64,000 nt of DNA from Anisakis pegreffii (Eukaryota; Nematoda; Chromadorea; Rhabditida; Anisakidae), in NCBI GenBank assembly GCA_035041965.1, contig JAPYMA010000088.1:186001-250000 (forward strand). Direction: 5' to 3'. Position 1 is the first letter of the stretch; each line of letters opens with the position of its first letter. The notes beneath the pieces were generated by a model. It saw only the letters and a program-made list of their open reading frames with translations. It did no database searches and had not been told where the DNA came from. Both the position numbers and the translations under genes were made by a program. This document shows, in pieces, positions 25,141 through 36,163 of this stretch.

Positions 25141-27225
25141 GAAATGATCGTTGGTTTAGTGCGAGAGGAGTGAGTATTTCTGATTCCATCGGCTGTTATT
25201 ATTCAGCAGCACTGAAAAGTTTTGGTAAGCCGCTTAATCACTTCATGTATTACGATATTTGATTCGTGAATAATTTTTTTAACGAACTAACTGCTCGGTT
25301 GTGTCTTAGGTATGTTTGTTGTAAAAAATGTGCATTACGGTGTGATTGATGTTGTCAGATTCTAGATTGAAGATGATTGTTTCCATACTTATGAACGAGA
25401 TACTTAGGCATGTTGTTGTTTTCAATCGTCTTTCAAGATTGCAGCCGTGGAACTGGTAGGTTCCTGAAGTGTGGTGGGGGGAACGAGTAATGACGGCTTG
25501 ACAGACCACTGAAGAGAGTAATCGAGCTCGCGAATGTGAGACCCACGATTCTAGAAGGCCTTCGTCAATATGATCGTCCACTTCTATGGAGACTTGTCAT
25601 TTACAAATGTGGCTATTTCTCCGGATGAAGATCCGTTAAAATCCGTCACTGTGCACTTTTCTGTCACAATGGAGGTGACTGAATAATCCTCTAAACATTG
25701 CACTTTTCGAATTCCCAAAACATCATTTTTTCGGAACTAGTTTTAAGCTAAATTCGCCCTCCATGTCCCCTTTATTATTTCATTTTGTGATTCTACTCCA
25801 TTTTTGATCTTTATCCGTCCATTTTTGGTATTAGTGTCGCCAGCATTCCTCATACGATATTTACTTGTTGATATGGAACATTATACGAAGATTTATTCAT
25901 CAGGAACGTCCAAGCGTTGTTCATTACAAATATAAAACGTATTTGCGAAGGTAACAAGTATAAGATTGTAAAAGTAATGAAAATGGTGAATAAATAAACG
26001 AATGCGACGGGTAAAGCACGCAATAAATGATGAATATAATGTGAATAAATGTACTGAACACACAAAACAAATAAAAGCGACAATTTGGCGATGATTGACA
26101 GAGAATACAAACGATGATACTCCTAACATCACTAACAATTTGCTGCACACACAAACGTTTTGATCAAGAAAAAACAACTAGTGATTATCAGAGATTGAAC
26201 CCTTCAAGGAGGAAATTTAGTTCTTCTAATTGAATGAAACTCTTTGAAGGATTATGGAGAATCACTGGGAGTGAGAATGAGAACAGAAAAGCAAAGATAA
26301 AATAAAGCGTAATCAATGTAATATACATATCCATGTACAATTCATATACAACACACAACCACATCACTGTTCATCGTTTTACTTCTTTCGAGCGTTGGTT
26401 GTATCAGTTGAAAATTAATTTACGCAACGCGCCTCGAATATACAATCACATACTCGATCTGATTTTACACAATCGTCTTGATTATGGACTTTCATTATGC
26501 GATACTTGACTGAACACTTTTTAATTATACACTTTCATGATTTGATTATATTTACTCGATAATCTTTTCATTACATACTGTCATCGGCTACAATTTTATC
26601 AAAATCACGTTTGAGTTCCAAGTTAAGGGCTCAAATAAGCATATATTATAAAGACACAAAAGAACACGGTGAAAAAAGAATACAATGCGAGAGAATACGA
26701 ACGGTTAGTTTACATTTTTAATCATTTACTTATATGCTTAACAGCATGCAGATGACTGCTAAGAAACGCAAACGACAAACGCATTCAATACCTGTGGTAT
26801 TCAGCAGTATTTGCAACAGCACCGTGAGGCGTCTGTAACATGAGGTTTGCTATTAGAGTGGATGAAAGTATTTGCGCCGATGATCTGCACTTTTGCGATA
26901 GCAATCCTTTCCGTACCTGTTGAATGAATTGATATGTTTCTGGCATTTAATTAGATCATTACACAAATGTGACAAAATATCATTCGTCAATTAAATGGAA
27001 TGTGTCTGAAACACATTGTGTCTGACACGATCTCATTAAGGCCGATCTCATTAATGACGGAATGGTGTGTCTCGCATTGAAGCGATGTTACAGACTTCAC
27101 CGAAAGGAAAAATCTGTGATCGGAGGAAGAACCGCCCAAGGAAATAGATTATTTCAGCAACGCAATAATGAAAGCCGCACAGAAAAAAAAACATGAAAGA
27201 AAACGATCCGAATGCAACAACCAAC

Positions 27226-30200
27226 TTACTTGCACACAATCTTCTTCGGCGGATCACTATCTTTCGTATCGTTTCGTTTTGCATTCGTATCACTCGAAGT
27301 CGCAACCTCATCTGACAACTTGCGTGATGAATGCTCGTCTTTGCGCTTATCCACACGTTTCCTTTTCATGCCACTCTCATCTTTATTATCAATCCTCTCA
27401 TCGCTATCATCTTCAGATGGATTCGACGCGTTTTTCGTACATGTATCCTCTTCATCGGTTCCATTACCATCACGTTGCACTGGCGAACTCGTTATCTGAT
27501 TCGTTGCAGTATCGCCTCCTTCTGCATTCAGTAGTGCACAATTTCCGAATGCATCCACCGCATTGTTCTTCGCATACAACGACACCGCATCAACCATCGA
27601 ACAGTCAAAATCAGTCTTCGTTTTCGACTGCTCGAAAAGATTCTAAAAAGCGGTCATTTACTTCAGTCTGAACTTGAAACAATTTGTACATTTTTTGTCG
27701 CTGAAATCGTCGAAACAAGCTAAATTATGATACGGTTGATGACACGAAATTGCAAAATAAATTAGAATCAACGAAGAGAACTCATCGCATTATTCTTCTT
27801 TTCTAGCCCTATTTAATGCGGTGAGTTGTTCGAAGGACGAAAATATTTTAAATGAAAACATCTCTTAGATTATGAGATCGCTTAGAAATCATATGAAATC
27901 AGTTCGAAAATACTCTATCAATAAAGATCAAATCAATGAAAAAACAATAGACGAGGCCAACTGTCAACCTCCAGCTCATTCATATTCGTCGCAGTTGACC
28001 AACATTTGTCATCTCGTATCTTCGTTACACGAGGGAATCGAATCGAGATGCCACGTGCCGTATGTTTGTCGGAACGTGAAAACTCAGCACCTTCAAAAAC
28101 TAACACACTAAAACACTTCTCATCGCACAATACTAAACTGCTCTCCACACTACGTTACACTGTTTACAAACAATCTTCAAAGATACAATTTTCCCAAAAT
28201 TCTTCGGCACGAACGAATCTATTCAATGGCCGAAGATTTGCTGCGATTAAATCACAGTTTCGAATTGTAATTCAACAACACATTGAATGTTCGTTATGAA
28301 AATCAGTTGTTTTACTCATAATCAAAATCCAGAATTTGTCTTTCAACAACTAATTTCGGGAGTGCAAACCAAAATTAGCTAGAATCGCATAAATAAACCT
28401 GTAATTTCCCAGACAGGTGCTTCCTTAGGATCATCAATGATGAAGTCTGGCACTAATGCGCGTGAGCACTCTATCCATGCTGGCAGATAATCATAATCAC
28501 GTCTGATTTCTCGCATCTGCAAAGCATTTCACCTGTGTGTAATTCTTTTATTTCATCACTGTCATAACACATCATTCCCAGCTCTATTCAAAACAATTTA
28601 CCCATCAAGCCACATTCTCCTATTTCATTTCGCAAACTGCATCAATCAATCGCATTGCATGCATCATCTTTAACTTGCATGCAACCTTCCAACTCGACCA
28701 AACACAAAACAAGCAAACGATTAAGTGCACAATATCGCAACCTTTGCTCGTAGTTGTTTATTGATTTGCTCGATCGCTTCATCGGTATGACCATTACCGC
28801 ATTTGGTTACCGTTAAAAACTTATCCGACGCTTCATCATAAACACCCATCAGAAACACCGACATCAAGCCACCTGTTAACAATACAGTAATCATTCAGCT
28901 CAACTCGACTTGCAAGGCAGTTGCTGATTCTTAATTAGGATAATTTTAAAGAACGAAACTGAAGAGCAAGTACCGTTATAACCAGTTCCGTAATAAGCTC
29001 CGAGTACAATCAAATCAGCCGTATCGGCCATTTTCCCATCTTCCAGATAGTCTTTTTTCATCTGAAGTCGTGAAAATGATTGTTTTTGGTATTGTGGCAA
29101 CAGTTACAGAATGTCAGCAAAGGAGAGGAATGAACGGCTACTAAATTTTAGAAAGGTTATATACCGTTCAACAATTAAAAAGAAGTCATGAAATACATGA
29201 TTTTATGTAGATAAATCAATTAATCTGAATATTTTATGTGGTAAGTGACATAAATTAAATCATAAACCAATTTTGTTTTACAAAGACGAATGGACACAAT
29301 GAGATAATTTTCCGATGACATGGCATCTTATATGAATTTTCGAGATGAAACTTTCAGAATGTCGCATGGAAACTACTCTAAGAGGGCGAAAGGTCCATGA
29401 CATTGGAATCTTCTGTTAAGAACATCAATATGTTAACGATAAAACTGAATAACCTTCAACCAATGTCGTTTGCCTGGTTCATATACTGATTCAACATCTT
29501 TCAGAACAAGACCCTCTAGACCCTCGTCGATCGCCTTCCAAATCATTGTCTTCAACTTGGCATGATCCTTCAATGATCACCACAAATCACTCAACCTATT
29601 GCACATTCATCGTCGATTGTAATCCAATTCACTCACAATTATGATCATTAGGATGAACAGTTCCACATAAGATTCCAAAAATGTTTCATACAGTGAAGGG
29701 CACCGTAATAAAGTTCACGGTTTCTATTTCAGAGTTAATTTTTAGAATTGTTTTCCAAAATAGAAAATGCGCTCCATAAATATCGCACGAATGATCACAA
29801 GACACTCAACGTTCTTCATTCTGTTCATCTAACAACTTTTCATCAAACTGTCACTAAAACAAAATGTCGAGAAACAGAAATGTGAACAATTGAACACTTA
29901 CGCCGTGTTCAATCAACTGATAGTTGGAGAGCAGCACACGATTCGGTATCTCCTCAATGTTCTCCTCCAAAATCTTTTTCCTCTCTTTCAACGGCCTAAT
30001 TACACATAAATGAGTAGTGTGCTACATCAATAAGTTACGAACCAATAAATAAGAAGCTTGCCACACATTCAACCACACTCTACCGACCACAAAAATAATC
30101 TATCCCACATTCGAATGACTCACAAAAGCTGAATGGTATTATGGAATGGCACAAGGAATCACACAACGACAGAAACGATCGCCTTACTCTGCTAGTACTT

Positions 30201-33200
30201 CCCATAAATTGAGATTAACTTATTTTTATGAAAATCGTCACTCCCTTCATTTTCCTCTACAATGCTAAGCAATTCACATGTGTTGATAGAATCTATTACA
30301 GAAAAATGCTACACAGTTTACTTTTATGGAGTGGGGGAATGAACACACCGACCAACCTGTCCACCAACGATCTGCCGTTGAATAGAAGACAATCGAAGAT
30401 GAAAATACACACGACCGCATCGGCGAACGTGTTCTTCTTGTGTATTCCGAGAGTGCCGAACGGTAGCGGTTTGCCAGTTGTCAAGTTCACCATCAACACC
30501 TCTGCATCCAATATCATATCACCACCTTTCGGAAATGCTTTCGGGATGTAATCGCATAAATGTGATACCTGAAACTTCTTTCTTATTTAATCAACCATTA
30601 TGACTTTCCTCCAAAGCATTTCCACGCCATACGTTTTGCATTGTGAAATGAAACTGAAAAAGAAGTGAACGTGCATTCAGCACAACCGACCTTATGATCG
30701 CTAACGGATTTCAACGATCGTGAGAAGTACGAAAATGAATCGCCACTTTTGTGCAACTGTAAACGTTCTCCGTCGTATTTGATCTCACTGTACATACCGT
30801 TAACACACCGCTTCATCGCATGCTCAACGTTTCGACACACTTCCGCCTTTAATATTACTGCGTAAACAACTGAACTTCATTTCTGAATTTCAACAATAAC
30901 ATCAATTCACATCTCTCTCTATGCAATCTCTATTCATCGAGTGCACTTGCTTAGACGGCAACAACAACCAACAAGAACAAATGACCCGATCAAGTTCAAA
31001 CTTTTAGCGAGCATCTATAAGAAGATTCAAACAATTATATCAGTTTACCTAATAAAAATGAACGTGAAATGCTCTGCGGCGAATGCGTAACGCATCTAGA
31101 CAGTACGGCAAACCAAACGAATACAATCAAGCAAGCAATCAACCGATTGTTATTATAACCACAACACAACAAAACCCACCAACATCGGTTTCACGGGCGT
31201 TCCCAAATCAATTCCGCTCGCAATAACCATCGGTAAACTCTCGCTATCGGCCAATCGGCATTTCTCTACGACCGCCTTTAAATCACGACAACTTTGAAAT
31301 GCATCATACGCACCTTCCTTCAAGCCAGCCAAACTGAAAACAATTACAAATAATCCATTGGGTCATTCGATAAATTTGGAAGATGCAAACGGCACTACGA
31401 TACAACAATTTTATAATATCACTTCTGAACAGATACAAAACAAGAGCGGTGTATAATCACTCACATATGCTTCGCTCCAGCGTTGATGCGTAAATCCTTC
31501 ATTATGAGACGAATAACGTATTGCAGCTCAACGGGTGTTACACTGAGAATTGCATAAATAAGCTCAACGAATAGTGAAAACAGCAAAAAAATGGGAAAAC
31601 GATGACTTGTCCGAACCAACAATACATTGGTTTCACCTCTTTTCTCCTGCATTACCACCAAAACAATATCTAACCTTCCACAGCAAATAAACTCACCGAT
31701 TTGCTAAATATTTCAAATGTTTTTGTTGTTCATCCTCCTTCGTATAATCGGTCAATTTGCTGAGCCACTTATCAATCTTAAAGTAATCGTTTGAATTCAT
31801 CCGGAAATTGATATGTATCCACTGATACGAAATGTTCAAAAAACAAATCTACGCGTTCAAAAATCTGTGATCATAATCGAATTGTTCTCCAGCATACACT
31901 CAAAACTGCACTCGTCTTTTGTATTTGAATGAAGAGAAATGACATTCAAACGAACAATGAATTAATCCAGCAAAAACTAACGTCGTGCAATGAAAGCTGT
32001 GATTTTCGGTTATTTTCTATGCACTTTTCGAAGTAGTGTCGAAGTGTGGCTGAGATGTCTCCGGACTGATTGTACGCTGAAGTCACCTCATCTACTGACC
32101 AGTCAAATATCTGAAATTAATGCCATTCTCACAATTACTGCTGTCGATTATATCATACTTTTCATGGTGATAACAATGACAATAAAATATAATAATAAGA
32201 AAGAAGTGACGAGCTGTACAAAGGCGCAGCTCCGAAAATACACCCATCTAAGTTCTATTTTCTCCACTCAACTTTATTTTTCCGACAATAATCAGCAGCA
32301 GATCAAAAGACTAAAAATTTTAAGCGTTGAATAATCTCACTGAACAAGTGCTGTTTTTTACATTCAAGGTGTAAGCAGGACTGTTAGAAATCATACACGA
32401 TTAAGCATTCGAGGTGAAAAGAATGTTAGAATAAATGAACGAACGTAAGAGAATAATTTGATGAGTTGTTTTTCTTTGAGATTGTAGACACGCTGATCTG
32501 TAGATGGTATCAACATACGCATTAAAAGCAGTACATCACCATCGTAGCCTTCTGAAAGCAGAATTTTTGATGAAAGCAAATCGAAATTATGATTCGGCAA
32601 AGGTAAACAGTGACATGAACAGCAGAAATGAAATTGTAAAGAAGTAATAAATGAAGAACACAAGAAAATGAACGCAATAATACAAAAACAACCTTTATTG
32701 ATGAACAGATTGACTGCAGTGGATTTGTCTGAATACTTTGGTACAGTACTGATCACATCGCACAGCTTACAGAACAACTTGAATGAATCAAATTTTGAGC
32801 GTTTTTTCATCTCAGATTCATTCTTTTCATCCACCGATTTCCGCTTACTTTTCTTCTCGTTCGGCTGGTCTCGATCACCGTCGTCCGTCCTCTTCTCGTT
32901 GCACTCATCCACCTCCTTTACTAACTTCCTCTTCTCAGGTCTCTTCTTGTCTTTGTCATGCTCAGAATGTTTGTGCACTGCAGAAGCAGACGATGACTGC
33001 TGCTCCACATCCACTTCCTCATGCGAATCGGCATTTTTCGATGACTTGTCATTCCTTTTATCTGTGATTCTTCTTTGCTTTTTTGCCTCTTCCTTATCGA
33101 AACTCTTTTTTTCGGTCGGTTGCAATTGTTTTGTCTTATTGTCAGTTTCCTTCTTTGGTGTTTTCTTTGAATCGTCGTTACTTTTGTTTGTCTCCACATT

Positions 33201-34179
33201 AGATTTGCGTCGTTTCGGATCTTTGTCCGGTGCTTTTTTTGCAGATCGTAGTTTCGACAAATTCTCGATCATCTCGATAATACTCGATCGGTCTTCTTCT
33301 TTAACATCGCTCCAACCTTAAATTCGTTAAATCCCACGATCAGCACTTCAGTCGATTCAATGAAGCATTTGCTGACAAAGATAATTCCTTTGCAGCTTAC
33401 CATGATAGCTCTAAAGAACATTTGATATCTCTCCACTCATTTGATATTCAAGTCAATAATCCCCATAAATTGCATTCAAATTGTTTGCTCATTTCCCGAG
33501 TTTAACTGAGTCAAAAACACAGAAATCTTACAACATTTCCAAATAACTTTATTTTACTGCAGATGGTCAAGTGGACTGAGACGCGAAAAAGTGCATGGAA
33601 TTTCACTGACCGTTGATATCATCGGTTGATTCGATCACTTTTGTTGTGGGTCTGCACCGTTCCAATGTTTCAAACAAGCAATTTGCATGATGATACTGCT
33701 TCATATCCGGTGGATTATCCACATCTTTTAGGAATATATTCGGTACCAATTTCGCCATGCGCAGTTCCTTAATCAACACCCATCTTTATTCATTACTCGA
33801 ATTTGTGAATTGAATGTAAACAGTTATTGAACGATTTTAAGTGTCGCACTGAATGCATCGGCAACCGATTCCTCAAGAAATCCTTCTGTTTTCTGGGATG
33901 GCAAGAAAGGTGCCCGTTGGGCTTGATTGGAATGAGTAGATGTTTTAGACACTCTGAAATCGATCTGGCTGCATAATGAATCAAAAAATTCAGAAACATT
34001 GATTCGAACTGAATGCAGAGTTGGATTACAGTATGCAAACAAATAAATAATAATAATAATTACAGTATGCAGATAAATAAATGATAATAACTTACTCCTT
34101 TTGTAATCTGCTGACCACATTTCTTGCATTTAGCTGGTCTTTTCGCATAGTCCACAGCAAATTTCTTGTCAGTGGACAT
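27226..34179 (-). CDS. lig-3: DNA ligase III (complete, beta-like ending)
   Basis: ATP-dependent DNA ligase that seals single-strand breaks in repair and, in animals that have it, in mitochondria. Seventeen exons: 34179-34096, 33767-33611, 33316-32693, 32551-32445, 32110-31982, 31776-31697, 31542-31465, 31333-31180, 30846-30691, 30568-30357, 29995-29902, 29567-29454, 29061-28974, 28872-28742, 28516-28399, 28090-27969, 27642-27226. All phases close; 954 residues (human LIG3 beta 949, alpha 1009). The N-terminal PARP-type zinc finger is complete (C18, C21, H55, C58). A Lys/Glu/Asp-rich linker fills residues ~90-260. Then come the DNA-binding domain, the adenylation domain with KYDGER (active Lys ~494), FGTLGIHKK, EGLEGLVLKD and MKKDYL, and the OB domain (GISIRFPRVTKIRDDK). 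No BRCT domain is seen. A TAG acceptor 9 bases before the ATG fits SL trans-splicing. Confidence 0.95.
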
Positions 34180-34486
34180 CGATAATAACTAAACGAAGTG
34201 AATATTACTAATGGAATTGATGTTGATATGTACACGGAAAGGTACTCGACTACAACAGAGTGATTTGAATACAGTTAGCACACGTTTGATGTGCACACCA
34301 TTGTGCAACAATATTTTAGCAAAGGGAACGGATTTATTGCGGATTTATGCAATGAGATAAATTGCTGCGTTCTTTATTAGCGACGTCAGATGAGCAGCAT
34401 TTGTCCGTGCATATACATATTTCCGACAGATAGCGCTGAGTGCCGCTTACCGTAATCCAACATACGAACAAACAGTGATCAGTGTA

Positions 34487-34563
34487 ATCTAGGGTTTGCA
34501 AAATCCCGACGATTTTTCAATCCCGGGATCGATTTTTAATCCCGGTATAATCCCGGGATCGAG
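34487..34563. repeat. Possible hAT-like transposon terminus with AATCCCGGGATCG repeats
   Basis: The stretch starts TAGGGTTTGCAAAATCCCG, a form seen at hAT element ends, and continues with short palindromic copies of AATCCCGGGATCGA (34519 and 34549) and a partial copy (34538). I did not find the matching inverted end downstream, so this is a solo terminus or a chance resemblance. Confidence 0.35.
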
Positions 34564-35884
34564 CAATTATTGAAATATCGATGCAGGACATGTTTAAACC
34601 CATTTTTTCGAACTAATATGTTCATGATTAGTCAGAAAGGAGCTAAATCAACAAACTATTGAACAAATCCAAGGAACTAAGTATTCAAATTCAAATTAAT
34701 ATTTCATATAATGATGCCAATGATCATGCCGCAAGGGCATAGTGCATATTCTATGCTAAGGCATCTTGTCATCTCGGGTCTAAGCTAATAACAGTACACT
34801 TGCATGTGAATACGAAATTCTTGATTCTCAAACACTTATTTGCAATGCTTTAAGTCCATTTTCTCTCACAATCAGTATTAACGTCAGCTGAATTCTGCCA
34901 TTTCGAAAATTTCGATTTTTTACGGAAGAAATGCACCGCATGAATTATTTAATTTGAATTTCGAAATAATTAAAAGTTCGAAGTTTATCTAAAAAGGTAA
35001 AAAAATATCCGCAATGGATTTTCATCGAACCATCGAGCACTTACATATTTGATAATTTCGATCATAGATCATGGAAATGTACTTGATATTCAAGCATAAG
35101 ACTGCGATTTAAAACAGCGATTTGTAGATTTTCTCAGTATTTAAACTCACTAATGTCGATCCATAAATCAACTGGGCAGAAAATAAAGATAATCCGCATA
35201 CTACCGACAAAGGAACATTCCCACAAAGGAGTTGAACACTTCACAGCTAGCAACATGCTTTTGTATGGTATTTGCATGATTGGCTGACTTCTACTCTCGA
35301 GTGTATAGTAACCCCATAGCAAATAATGCATTGTGATAAGACATGAGTTGATGTAACAGAAAATCACGTATATATTCATTCCAAAACACTTGTTTTAAGA
35401 GCCACTGATTTCCACATACAACATTTTCTCCCAACTGTTCATTCTTACGTTAGTATGGGCACTATTATTCGGGAATGCAATGATTAAATTTGGGCACATT
35501 CCTCCCTTTTGACACTTTAAAGTTCTTTGACTGCACATAATCTGAACTGTCAGTTTTATATGTATTTTGTTGAGTCAAGACCCTTCGTTCGGTGGTTTGA
35601 TGATGCTGAAAATCGCATCTTTATTCTGCATTTCATAGCAACCACAAACCATATTTCAGCATTTGCCTGCACAATACCACTCCTATCAAAGAAAATCATC
35701 GAGAAATTCTATTGGACGTGTACTGCCAAATCGAACAGAATAATGTCATGCGATCAAAGATCATTCATAAATGGAACGGCTTAATGTGCTTAAAAACTGT
35801 TGATGGATCTGTTTAAGAGTCAGTTCCCTTACTGATTGTGAGATAGTTGAATAAAATCATCAGAGTTCGTTGAGTGGTTTATCT

Positions 35885-35933
35885 CAAAATGCACTTTGCA
35901 GAATTTTTGTAAAATTCTGCAAAGTGCATTTTG
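35885..35933. repeat. Perfect 23-bp inverted repeat (hairpin)
   Basis: Arms 35885-35907 and 35911-35933 are exact reverse complements with a 3-base loop (TGT). It lies about 230 bases upstream of the proposed first glutaminase exon, so it may be in the 5' untranslated region or promoter. Length and perfection exceed what is expected by chance in 64 kb. Confidence 0.85.
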
Positions 35934-36163
35934 CGATGTTTTAGAGAATTCTCGTCTAAATACGTGGATATTCACATAATTCTGTTGAAAGTTTTATCAA
36001 AGAGATCACATTGGAAATTGCAGATGGTATTGATGATGTTCCACATGAAAAGACAATCCACTCTAATATTTCTATGAGAAATTCACTGGTCCAGTGCGGA
36101 TTATGTAGGATATTGTTATATAAGGCTTGCTTGCATCAGCCAACCAGCTGCTTTATCGTCAGT

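Larger units (their letters stand above)
17618..27225. other. 9.6-kb intergenic region with repeats
   Basis: No conserved protein gene was recognised on either strand. The stretch contains two arrays of a degenerate tandem repeat, a hairpin at the left edge of the first array and a tRNA-like relic near 23.7 kb. The remaining open frames are short, AT-rich and hydrophobic, as expected by chance. It may contain regulatory DNA for the flanking AMPK beta and LIG3 genes, or optional 3' exons of LIG3. Confidence 0.5.
34180..36163. other. Divergent promoter region between LIG3 and glutaminase
   Basis: The 2-kb head-to-head spacer contains a transposon-end-like stretch at 34487-34563 and a perfect inverted repeat at 35885-35933. 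No conserved coding segment is seen. Promoters of both genes are expected here by position only. Confidence 0.5.

Noticed and set aside
25850..26177. Overlapping hydrophobic minus-strand frames
   Set aside because: Three frames are open over the same DNA with similar composition, a sign of chance rather than coding.
27168..27671. 167-codon plus-strand open frame rich in His and Ser
   Set aside because: Antisense of the last LIG3 exon (27642-27226), which is supported by phase and by the LIG3 alignment.
32668..33321. 217-codon plus-strand open frame, the second longest of the window
   Set aside because: It is the antisense shadow of LIG3 exon 3, whose Lys/Glu/Asp-rich coding gives a Ser/Phe/Leu-rich frame on the other strand.
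33830..33960. Possible extra LIG3 zinc-finger exon (RVSKTSTHSNQ... frame)
   Set aside because: Exons 34179-34096 and 33767-33611 join in phase and already complete the zinc finger; this segment would break it.
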